64,000 bases of DNA, from the NCBI GenBank assembly GCA_018902385.1, contig JABSSW010000002.1, positions 1,426,001 to 1,490,000 on the forward strand, read 5' to 3'. The stretch is from Physcia stellaris (taxonomy: Eukaryota > Ascomycota > Lecanoromycetes > Caliciales > Physciaceae). The notes beneath the pieces are model-generated. The model was given only the letters and a program-made list of their open reading frames with translations, was not told the origin of the DNA and ran no database searches. Positions 23,201 to 34,462 of the stretch are shown here, piece after piece (the stretch's first letter is position 1; each line of letters begins with the position of its first letter). Both the position numbers and the translations under genes were made by a program.

Positions 23201-23411
23201 AGAGCCTTTTACCGAGGACCAGCTGGTGGAAATTATCAGGAATCCTATGTTGAGCGGCTTGAAAAGGAACAAGGTTGCGGAAGACGCCTTCAGCACCAAT
23301 GGCTCGGTCAAAGCTTCTTATCGTCACTTGCAGGCTAGACTCACGGAAGCTGAGTGGGCGAAGGTGGCGCCGAAGCAGAAGCGACACAAGGACCGAGATC
23401 GGCTAGGTTGA
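20272..23411 (+). CDS. Hypothetical protein, tandem paralogue B (about 940 aa, gene model partly uncertain)
   Basis: Unrecognised family, paralogous to gene A. Good parts of the model: frame 20451-21161, exon 21211-21582 (intron 21162-21210, donor GTACAT, acceptor TTTTAGCAG) and exon 21771-23411 (intron 21583-21770, GTATGT..CCCTAG). Shared blocks: FAREVKTIASIE; a basic helical stretch ending MLRNGFIKSNNRDYKQV; RPPETQVSGIAV just before the GTATGT donor, as in A; RFRSQTMPPP; and a C-terminal domain with QLVEIIRNPML and LTEAEWAKV. The 5' end is unsettled: an ATG at 20272 opens a frame that must change near 20400. A GTGAGG donor at 20398 with acceptor at 20483 keeps frame but removes the conserved FAREVK. 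A frameshift or another splice is possible. The middle is Lys/Ser-rich with a KKRRHERR nuclear-type signal. Confidence 0.6.
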
Positions 23412-24190
23412 ATTGAGTGAGAGGACGGCCATGATGGGAGCAGAGGTGATATGGGAGGGAATTTACAGTTCGAGATTGCCAAGGTCTTGAGATATCTAAT
23501 TCTTCCTTTCTTTGTTGTTTGGGGTCACTGCGCAAGTACGTGACAGGAAACTGTCTTACTAAGTTCACCCAGTGGGTCGGCGTCGCTTAGATAGATTTTG
23601 GACAAAACGCGAGTAAAATAATGACTTTTATCCAGATGGGATCTGTATGAACGTCCCGCCCTATGTGAATGTTTGACCATGATAAACGCCACCAATGAAA
23701 GAAGATTACATCGTCCTCGTCGTGCTCTGCTGGACGGCGATTTTCGCGTCTTGGAAGATCAATGCCTCGCTCTTGAAGGAATATAAGAGTAATATATAGA
23801 GACAAGTTGGTGATTAACCCGTTTCTCCGACATGAGATCAAGGATCTTGGAACCATGACATTGCGTTCTAGCGCGCCTATTGAGACTAACGTTGTGTGGA
23901 TGGACAACATGCTTGATCATACTATCTAAAACTTTGCCAGCACATATGGGAGCTCTGATGCGAGCGCTAGTCCCACACAAAATCCAGGACAAATACTCAC
24001 GAAAAGCGAACAAGACTGCATCGGCGCTGTCATATCACTGCAGAAGATACAGAATTCATCGCTGAAAAACTCTGCTAGTAATACAGCAGAAGATTTAAGA
24101 AAACAAGTCTGTTAATTCGTAATCTGATAAAATAACTCTGAAGAGTGCGTCCGACACGAAAAATACTATCTAGATCTTTTTGTCGAACTG
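23412..24190. other. Gene-free border region before the AT-rich block
   Basis: Normal base composition to about 24060, then AT-rich but still containing AG, CT and GG/CC dinucleotides to about 24190, where the altered spectrum of the block begins. No gene recognised. Confidence 0.5.
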
Positions 24191-25394
24191 ATTCAAACGT
24201 TGATCAGAACGCATTCGTTCGATAAAACGACGACGACGTAAATTTCAAATGAATACATCGCAAACGTTCATCAAAATCATCATTTAAATTAAAAATTTTA
24301 AAATAACGAAAACATTCGTAACGAATGATGAAAATTTTCGAAATTTGATTATCAATATATTGTTTAACAAATGTAAATTTGATTTTTTAATCATGTATTA
24401 TGCATTTTTAATAAAATACGACTTTTGATAATCGATATATTAAAATATATCGATATTTTACATGCAACATTTGCGATTAAATTTGTGTTTATAATTTGAA
24501 AAAAATTAAACGTAAAAATTATATCATAAAATATATTTTTTAAAAAAATATTTATCGTTTTTTTTTTGAAAAATTTATTATTTTATTGAATTAAATTGAT
24601 TTTGACGAAAAATATTAAATTTTTTGTGCAATTTTTTCGTAATTTATTTACGAATCAACAATTATATATAATTTTTATTTATTTAATTTTAATTGTAAAA
24701 CAAAATAATCGTAATTTAACGTTGCAATAATAATAAAAATTTATTTATTATTATAATAATTTTAAAATTTTCAAAATTTCGTTGTTGTCAAATATTTGTT
24801 GACGAAAAAAATTTTCGACAAATTTTTTTTTAAAAAATTTTCGAACACATTTGTTTAAAATAAAAAATATTCAATATTATAAAATCGTTAATATTTTTTA
24901 ACAAAATTTGATAAAAAAATTTGTACGTATATTTTTACAAACATAAAATGATAAAATTTTTTAAATTTGAAATTATCGAATTTCGATTAATCGATTTGTG
25001 TAAATTTATTACAAATTTACAATAAAACGAAATTTTAATTTAATAAAAAATTGTAAAATTTGTATTAAAAATAATATAAAACACAATTTATAAAAAAATA
25101 TTTAATATATTTATTTAACGCGAATAATCGATTAATGAAAATTTTAAACAATTTTGTATTCGTATTTTTTAAAATCGATAATTTTTATTAATTGAAAATT
25201 TAAATTTTCAATTCAAATATACGTTAAAATTATTTCAAATCGTTTTAACAACGTGTAATTTTTTTATTTTATGTAAAATATTATAAATCGTATTTGTATA
25301 ATTGTATTGATTGATTAATTAAACGAAAACAATAAATTTGCAAAAACAAATTGATATAAAATATTAAAATTGCAAACAATGTATAACGTTAAAT

Positions 25395-25612
25395 TGTAAA
25401 TTGTTTTGCATTAATATAATATTAATACATAATTACACGAAAATTTTTAAATAAAAAACAAATACATGAAAATTTGCAAAAACATATATAAAAAATTTAA
25501 TTTTTCGAATGCGTCAAAACGAATTTCGATTTTAATATTCGAAATGACAAAATAACGATATTAACACGATATTAATTTTGTTAAATGTTGAATTCGATGC
25601 ACGTTCGTTATA
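25395..25612 (-). repeat. G1-family LTR copy (3' LTR of the truncated element)
   Basis: 218 bp matching, in reverse orientation, the 217-bp LTRs at 32129 and 39450. Its ends have decayed (TGTAAA at one end, GTTATA at the other instead of TGTGA..TCACA), consistent with further G-to-A and C-to-T change. Confidence 0.8.
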
Positions 25613-27099
25613 TTATTTTTCGTTTTTTTTCGATTTCGTTTTGAAACGATTAACAAATTTTTTTTTTCGTAACAATGAACGTTTAACGCGTTTCAAATGT
25701 TTTGTTGAATAATATTCAAAAAAATATTCGTTAAAATAACGAAACAAATACGAAATTTTGCGAAATGAATTTCGTTCGCGAAATAAATTCGTTAAAAATT
25801 TTCAAAATATCAAATCGATCATATTATGAAACAAACAATTTAATAATATTGATAAAATCAATGTAATAACGATTAACGCATCAATATTTAATTTCGTGCG
25901 TTTTTTAATGCGTACATTTCATTTTGTAAAATGAATATGCGAATTTTTTTTTGAAAAATATTTAATTTTGAACAAATTGTACAAATAATTTCGTCGATTA
26001 TTAATAAATATTTGAAAATTTTGTTAAAAATTTTGTTAACAAATTCGTATATTTGTCAATTTTAAACAATATATTTGTTTACATGCATTTATTTTTTATC
26101 GTTCAATAAAATTAAACAACAATTTTTGAAAATGTTTTTGACACGATTCAACTTTTCAAACGTCGTAAATTCTGATGATAAACAATAAAAAATTGATAAA
26201 ATTGTGAATTAACGAAATCAATTTCAAAATAAATATTTAACAAATTTGACGTCGATGTTATGTTTTTTAATCGATAATAATATTTTTGAAAATCATTATT
26301 TAATTATTTCGTAAAACAAAATTTGTTGTTTCGAAATTGATTTCGTGAAAAACGTTCACAATATTTTGAATATTTTGAAATTTATTATCGTCGACATAAT
26401 ATCAAATGCGATCGTGAAAATTTCAATTCGATTATTTATAACGATATTGTAAACGATGATAATAATATCGAAATTGCAATATATCGTTCAATTTTTACTC
26501 GAATATTTCATTTGCAATAACGAATTCAAAAAAATCGTTTTGTTGTTTTTTCAATGAATTTTTTGAAATTTTCTCTTAACAATTACGAATGAAAAATTGA
26601 ATGAATGTGTATATCGTTAAACAATTTCAATTCGTAAACAAAATTTCGTTTTTTAATGATTTTATATGAATTCAATTTTTTGTTATCGAATTTGTCGAAC
26701 GAACGAATTATTTTTATGTAACGACGATTCAATTATACATAATTTTTTATTTCAAAATTGATTGAAAAACGAATTTTGTTGATTCGAACAATCATTTTTT
26801 GTTTAACATTCGTAACATTAATTTTGACATATTCGATAATACGATTCATTTTTTTTGTTATGAATTCGTTTTTTTTCATCAATAATCATTTTTTAATCGT
26901 TTCGTAATTATTTAAATTTGAATCAAAAATTATTCGAAAATGATAATTTTTGTTGATAAAAAACGAAATGAATTCTGTAATCGTCGATACATCATTGTTG
27001 TCAAAAAATTTCATGATATCGATTCAATCAATTCAATTATTTTGTCGATAATTACAATACAAACGTAATCGCGTTTCGATATTTTGATTCGTTTGTTCG

Positions 27100-29000
27100 A
27101 TTTGATCATCAATTTCGAATTGAAACGTTATGAACAATTTACATTTGATTTTTAAACGTTTACAAAAATTTTTTCAAACGCGATTTACGAATTGATCGTT
27201 TCGATTCGAAATGATAAAAAACAAATCATGAATTCGAAATACGTAATGCAATAATATTTTAACGCAAATTTTGATTGTCAAATCGTCGTCATCGATCACG
27301 CAAAAAATATAATAACGTTTTTTGATCAAACGATCGATAATAATACAAATAACGTTATTATTTTTGAAATCAAATAATTCAATTATGAAATTCATTGAAA
27401 TGTCGATTCATCGTTGATTGAAAATTAATAACGATATTAATAATTCATGACGATTGTCGTGTAAAATTTTCGATCGTTGACATTTATAACAATTGCGAAT
27501 ATAACGTTTAACAAATAATTTCATATTAAATTAATAATAATAACGTTTAATGAATTTTTCAATTCGATTTATGTTTGAATGAACACAAAAAAATTGATCG
27601 TAAATATCGCGAATTATTTCAATCATGAAATTTAATCGATTTGATATTCATAAATTTTCGTTTTTGAAAAAAATTTCGTTTCGATCGAAACAATTTTGTA
27701 AATTTATTTTATCGTTAATGATTTGTTTATCGATCAAAATTTAACGATAATTAATGCAATTTTCGTTTTTTCGATTAATTTGCATAATTCGTTCGTATAA
27801 ATTATTTTGTGCGTCGATCGAACATAATTGTAATCGTGAAAATGATAACAAAATTTGTTTTTTATAAAGTTTTCGTTCGTCGTTTTCGACAAAACGAAAA
27901 TTAAACATACGAATTAAAACGTTTATTTTAACGTTTTTGATTTCGAATTGATATTGAATTTTGATATTGTAATCGATCAAAATTTTTGTTTAACGTATTT
28001 GACGAAAAATAAATTTTTTGTTTGTTATAAAAATTTTTAAATTTTTGTAATCGATATAAATTTCGACGAATTCGTCGATGTTTTCGAATTCGAATTTTCA
28101 ATATTTCAAACATCGAATAATGATTAAAAATTTTTTGTTGTATATTTCGTAATTGCATTCGACAAAAATCATTTTTTTGTTGAAAAAAATTATCGAATAA
28201 AAATTTTTTTTCTCGTCGTATTGCGACAAAATCTCATTTAAATATTAATTCGATAAATCAATTTTTAATATAATTTTACGATTTCGATCGTAATATCGAA
28301 ATATGAAAATTTCGATGATTTGTTTTTTTTTTTTCGAACGTTTTATTGACGAAATCGATTTAATCGAAATCAATTTTTTTTTGATTATTCGAATCAAAAA
28401 TTTGACGAATTTGAAAAATTTTGATAAAACGACGATAAAAATTGCAAAAATTCACAAACGTTTTTATTTTTTAATGCAAATTGAACGAATTCAATTGACA
28501 ATATTTTGAATTTTTTTGAAATTTATACGTAAATTTTCTGTTGATAATATGACGTTCAAAAATAAAATTTTCGTTTGAAAAAATTCGCATTTTTTGATAT
28601 CAATTTAAAATTCAATTTTTTTTAATCTTTGAAACATTTGTGTGAAATGTCGTTCATGTTTTTTTCGAATTTTGTTGTAAATAAAAATATCGTTCAAATA
28701 TATTTGACAAAAATAATTAATGTATTCGAATAACAAATCGTTTATATAATGTAATCAATTCGTCGAATCATTGATTAATTCGAAAAATAATACATAATAT
28801 TTGTAAATATTTAACGAACATATAAAAATAATCAATTTTTCGTTTTGTGAATTTATTCGAAATTTATTGAAAATCGATATAATGTTCAATTTGAACAGAA
28901 ATTTGCAATTTATAATTCAAACAAAATTTTTTTAATCAATGATATAAAATAATCATTGCGTTTGATTATAACGTTCAATTTTCGATAATTTATACATAAA
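27100..29000 (-). pseudogene. Mutated pol fragment (integrase, RNase H, reverse transcriptase) of the truncated G1 element
   Basis: Several in-frame stops, mostly TGA. The integrase core is the clearest part: FNNNVICIIIDRLIKKR-like residues, then RIHDLFFIISNRNDQFV, where the second catalytic Asp of the D,D(35)E triad has become Asn in the SNRNDQF position. RNase H connection residues and the reverse transcriptase palm follow on the same strand. Not functional. Confidence 0.75.
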
Positions 29001-29104
29001 AAATGAATCGTGTTTGAATAAACGTATTATTGATTAGTTAAACAAAAACAATAAATTTGCAAAAATAAATAGATACAAAATGTTGAAATTGCAAACAATA
29101 TGCG

Positions 29105-29330
29105 ATTTCAAATTTCAAATCACGTTAATTTCGACGTAAAATTAAAACATAATTCGTTGTTCGATTATATTATATCAATTATTTGTTCATTAAATTTATT
29201 TGTCAAATTTATTTGTCAAACATATTCGTAAATTTTTTTTTTTTCGCGAATATCGTTTCGACAATTCGTCGTAAATTCGAAACGAAAACGTTGTCGATTG
29301 TTTTGAACGAATTCAAAATTCGAAATTTTC
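29105..29330 (-). repeat. Degenerate G2 LTR segment (left copy)
   Basis: Shares with 44490-44720, in the same orientation, the string ACGTTAATTTCGACGTAAAA and further on GTCGATTGT preceded by a TTCGAAAC(G/A)AAAACGT segment. Two direct copies 15.4 kb apart flank the G2 remnants, as LTRs should. Exact ends could not be set by eye. Confidence 0.55.
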
Positions 29331-32123
29331 ACGATTATCATTTTTTGATTTTTTCAATATGTTGTATCAATTCACAATTCAATAAAATCGAACAACAATT
29401 TCTGAAAATGTTTTTGACACGATTCAGTTTTCTATACGAAATAAATTCTGATTGTAAACAACGTCGAAACGATAATAATGAAATTTGAAATTGAAAAAAC
29501 AAATTTTGAAACGAACGAATAAAATCAAAATAAATTCAAATTTAATTGCGATTTTCAAATTTTAATCGAACGTAATTTCGATGAATGTCAAAACGACAAT
29601 TTTTTTTCGAAAACGACGACGATTCGCGAATGAATTTTGATCATCGATCGAAAAAATGATTTTAAATGATTTCGAATTTGCGACGATAAAATAAATTCGA
29701 TAATAATTATTTATCACGTTACGAATATTATCGAATTCATTGTTATCGACGTAATATCAAATTCGATTATACGATCAATTTGATCAATTGACGCGATATT
29801 GAAAACGATCGTAATAATATCGAAATTTTAAAATATTGTTCATTTTTTATTCGAAATTTTCGTTAATTACAACGAAATCGAATGATTCGTTAATTTGATT
29901 TTCGAAAAAATTACAAAAATTTTTACGCAAAAATCAACAATAAAACACATCATAAATTCGTATTGTTTTAAATAATTCAAATTGATAAAAATTGTTCATA
30001 CGTTTTAATATTTTGTATTAATCAATTTTTTTGTCATCAAATTTGTCGAATGATTTAACGATTTTGATATTTCGTCGATTCAAAAAACGTAATTTTTTCG
30101 ACGTATTCGACGATTTTGCGATATTTGTTGATTTGTGTCGTCATGCGTTTTTGAATTATTTCGACGTGAATTCGTATATAATCGAAAATGTTTTGCATTG
30201 TGTTCGTGATGTTTTTCGTTTTAACGATCAGAAATTGTTTTTTTGTAATGACATACGAAATAAAATTCAATAAAAATTTATACATAAATGAAAATTTTTG
30301 TTGACAAAAAACGATAACAATTCAATAAATACAAAAATCGCGTTATTGTTTGTAAATTCGATTATAAATAATTAAACATTATAATCGTTTTGCATGTAAT
30401 TGCAATATTGTCGCAATTGTTTTTCGATGTTTTAATTGATTTTTTCGATTTAATCATCAATTTTTAAATGAAAAATCGTGAAAAATTTACATTTGATGTC
30501 GAAAATTTTGCAAAAAACTTGTCATACGAAAAACACGAATTGAAAATTTCGATCAAATATTATAAAATAAAACAAATCATAAATACGAAACACGTATTAA
30601 ATGAATATTTTTGTTGTGATTTTAACATTCGTGTTTTCGTTTTTCGTTGTACAAAATGCATAATGACGTTTTTTATTAAATTTGTCGATTATTGTGCAAA
30701 TAACATTATGATCGTGAACGTCAAATAATTTCGTGATGAAATCAATAAATATATTCGTTCAACGTTGCAAAAATATAATAAAAAAAATGAATAATTCGTT
30801 TTTACGATTTTTGAAAATTTTAATTCGTTGATATTCGTGACAATTACGTACGTATCGACGAATGATTTTGCGCATGTTGAATCAATAATAATCACGACGT
30901 AAAAAATTTTTTATACGATTAAATTCAAAATAATTCGATACGAAAAATTCATGAATTTTTTTGAAAAAATCAACGAACAAAAAAACATCGACGAGCATTT
31001 ATAATCGATTTTTGTAATATAAAATATCGTTTTTTTTTGACAATCGCGTAAATTGATTTTATTCACGAAAATGAAATTTTGATTAAATATTTCACGATAT
31101 GTTCGACAATTGTCGTTTGTTTTGTTTGCGACGAAAATTCGTTCGTAAATTGATTCGTCAAATTCGACGACATGAATTTCGAATCGTTTTAAAATGAATA
31201 ACATTTGTTTTTTATATTGATGTCGTTCGTCGTTATCGTTTTTGAATCGTAAATTCGACATACGAATCAAAACGTTTGTTTTAATTTTTTGAATTTTTGA
31301 TTGAAATTGAATGACGATATTGAATTTCGATAAAATTTCTGTTCAACGAACTTGACGAGAAATTGATTTTTTCGAAATTATGAAAATTTTCAAATTTTTG
31401 TAATCGATGAAAATTTTGATCGATTCGTTAATGTTTTCGAATTTTAAACGTCAATATTTTAAACAACGAATAATGATCAATAATTTTTTGTTATAAATTT
31501 CGTAATTACATTCGATTGAAATCATGTTTCGATTGTAAAAAACAACGAAATGCAAAATTTTCTCGTTATCGTATTGCGATAACATTTTCGCATTGACGTA
31601 ATTTGAAAAATCGATTTCTAAAATGATTTGTTTGATTTTATCGTAATGACGAAATATAAAAATTTCGATCACGATTTTTTTGAATAAATTGAAAATTTTT
31701 TCGATTTTCGTAATTCATTCGAAATTTACGAATTTCTTGATTATACGAATGAAAATTTTGATTTTTTTCGAAAAATCGCGAATAAAACGTCAATAGAAAT
31801 TGACGAAATTCACGAAAATTTGAATTTTTTTGAAATTGATAAAACGTGTTCAATCAATTATAATTTGCATTTTTTTAAATTCATGCGAAAATCATTTATC
31901 GAGAATATAACGTTCAGAAAAATCATTTTTTTCTTGAAAAATTCGCATTTTTCAATATTCATTTGTAAATCGATTTTTTTGAGTTTTTTCAACATTGTTC
32001 GAACGTGCACGATATATTTTTTCTTGAATTTGTTGTAAATGAATATGTCATTCAAATAGATTTAACAAAATTCGTTCAGAAAATTGAACAAAAAATCATT
32101 TATATAATGTTATCAATTTGCAA

Positions 32124-32128
32124 AATCG
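32124..32128. other. 5-bp target-site duplication, left copy (AATCG)
   Basis: AATCG immediately precedes the TGTGACG start of the left LTR and is repeated exactly after the right LTR at 39667-39671. Five base pairs is the normal duplication length for Ty3/Gypsy insertion. Confidence 0.9.
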
Positions 32129-32345
32129 TGTGACGAACGTACATCGAATTCAACATTTGACAAAATTAACATCGAATTAACATCGTTATTTTATCACATC
32201 GAATGTTAAAATCGAAATTCGACTTGACGCAATCAAAAAATCAAATTTTTTACATATGTTTTTGCAAATTTCATGTATTTGTTTTTCATTTCGATATTTT
32301 CGTGTAATTATGTAATAGTATTATATTTTTGCATAACATTTCACA
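32129..32345 (+). repeat. 5' LTR of nested G1 element
   Basis: 217 bp, TGTGACGAACG..ACATTTCACA, with 5-bp terminal inverted repeats TGTGA/TCACA. About 97% identical to 39450-39666. Related copies in reverse orientation are at 25395, 47075 and 54369, with a decayed one near 46032. Confidence 0.93.
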
Positions 32346-32848
32346 TTATATCGAAGTTTTTTTCTTTCATGTTCGTTTATGATACGCGAACATTCAAATA
32401 AACAAAGTTTTTTACAATTAAATTCAATGAACGAATAGAAACATAATAGATTCAATTTGATTTTGATCATTCAACGAAAACAACGAAACATAATAAATTC
32501 GTTGTGAATTGAAAAAAACGAAACATAATAAATTCGTTTGTTTTGTTTTAAAAACATTCAAAACAAACGAATTTTCGCGATAGTTTCGATTCACAATACA
32601 ACAAATTTCTTTTTTTTTTATCATTTTTAACGAAACATTCGTGTTTGAAAATCAAAAAATCATCAAATCAAATTATCAAAAAAAACATCAACAAACACGA
32701 TTATTTAACATTCAATAATTTCATCAAAAAACAAATATTTAGAAATTTTATTTAATATCACACATAATTTATCATTTTGAATGAAATTCAATCATTGAAA
32801 TTTATTTAAGTTTTCGATTTTTTTTTTTTTTTTTATTTTATCAATTAT

Positions 32849-34200
32849 TTGAATTTGATTTATTATCATGATTTTTTCAAGTTTTTTTTCGAAATCAATT
32901 TGAAAAAACGATTGTTGTTTAACGAAATCAAACAATTGAACGTGTATGTTTCGAACGTAAAAATCAAAAATTTCGAACAACATATCATCGATATTTTTTT
33001 AATTATAAATTTCAATCAAAATGACGATGAATTTGATGAAAATAATTCGTTCAAAATTGTTAATTCAATAAACATTTTTTCGAAACAACAATTTCAAATC
33101 ATGATCGTTAAACATTTTGACGAATTATAAATTATTTTCGAAATTTTTCGACGAAATCGAAATCGAAAAATGATCGCAATTCGAATTTGAAATTTTCAAA
33201 TAAAAAACATGAAAATCAAAATTTCGAATCATAATAAAAAAAAATATGAAATCAATAAAATTTTACGCATCGTCAAAATCGAAACATTTATCGTTCAAAT
33301 TCGATACAACGAATTTTTTAAAATTCAACGAATACGTGAAAATAAAAAAACACAACGAAAAAAAAAAAAATCGTTACATTATCAAAATTTGAAAAAATTT
33401 TTTCAATATTGACGAGAAATTTCGTTTTGCATTTAAACGACATTCGTTCAAACATTTTTATTTTTTTATTTTTTTTGAACATAAAAATTTCAATACATTC
33501 GAATACATTCGTTATAACATTTGAAAAAATAAATGCATCGATAAATTGAAAATCAATTTCGATTGATACGCAAACGATTTCAAAGAAATTTTCGCAATCA
33601 TTGATTGAACGAAAAATAAATCAGCAAAGCACATTGATATTCGACGTGAATTTTAACGTCATTTTTTCGTTTTCGTTGAACAAATTTTCAAATTGTTGAA
33701 CGATATTTATATCGATGTCGATCATTTTCGAAACGTTCGTCGTCAATACGATGATTTAAAAATGAAATTTATCGAATTTTTCAGCGAATTCTATTTCGAA
33801 TTTCTTTTATTAACAAATCAATTATCTAAGAAAAATGAAACGAACAAGATTCACGATTTTGAAAAAAAAAATTACAATCAAATTTCAACACGTCGACGTT
33901 GAATTGAACGATTTTGAAATTTTTGAAAATTATTCACGCAAATTTCAAATCATGAATAACAAACATCATCGTATCAAAAACAACGATGTTAAAATCAACG
34001 TTTTTTTTATGAAATTCAAATCGTCGATCAACAAATTAAATTTTCGAATTCGTCGCAATGAACAATACATTAAAAATTTGAAAATTAAATACACAATTTT
34101 TTTCGAAAAAAAAAACGTACAAAATTGTCATCGTTCGTTTAATTTGAAAAAAATTTGTCGCAAATGTGATGAAAAAAATCATTGATAAAAAAAATGTTCG
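32849..34200 (+). pseudogene. Mutated gag remnant with CCHC zinc knuckle (nested G1 element)
   Basis: Gag-like frames with many stops. Near 34158-34197 the frame reads CRKCDEKNH, two stop codons, then KKC, which keeps the C-x2-C-x4-H-x4-C spacing of a retroviral-type nucleocapsid zinc knuckle. One or both stops are TGA/TAA in place of ancestral residues. The upstream part is too altered to assign sub-domains. Confidence 0.7.
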
Positions 34201-34462
34201 TTTGACAAATTTTTTGATAATTGAATTCGATAATTTGATCAAACAAAAAATGTTCAATTTACAAATCATTTTTGATCAACGATAATTTTTCGAACATCGA
34301 CGACGACAATATCAATTTCGATATTTTTATCATTTTCGATTGAATCGAAAAATTAATTGTTTTTTTCGAAAACGCGAAAAAAATTATCAAAATTTGTTCA
34401 CGAAATTTTCAACATAACATTTTTAACGAATTTCATTGTAAATTTTTAATTAAAAAATAAAT

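Larger units (their letters stand above)
25395..29015 (-). mobile_element. 5'-truncated Ty3/Gypsy element (family G1), 3' LTR plus integrase to reverse transcriptase
   Basis: Read on the minus strand, the 3' LTR is at the left (25395-25612). Moving right are the integrase C-terminal part (about 26700-27060), the integrase core (27174-27395, IIDRLIKKRYY), RNase H (about 27930-28158, CNYEIYDK-like region and YNKQKIYFSS) and reverse transcriptase (about 28300-29000). Alignment by eye to the full-length copies stops near 29015, within the start of the reverse transcriptase, so the 5' half is missing. The junction abuts the older element. Confidence 0.8.
29018..32128 (-). mobile_element. Older Ty3/Gypsy element (family G2), left (3') part, interrupted by the nested insertion
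   Basis: Minus-strand remnants: integrase (about 30480-30740, with a RHYAFC motif on the minus strand), the RNase H to integrase link (30911-31270), RNase H (31451-31672, SNYVNAKMLSQYDNEKI and CNYEIYNKKLL), a reverse transcriptase connection region (31638-31853) and the palm (31858-32055). The palm carries MNDIFIYN where functional enzymes have an (L/V)DD-type motif, so one catalytic Asp has become Asn. The coding sequence stops abruptly at 32128 and resumes at 39667. The left end is a degenerate LTR (about 29105-29330). Confidence 0.8.
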
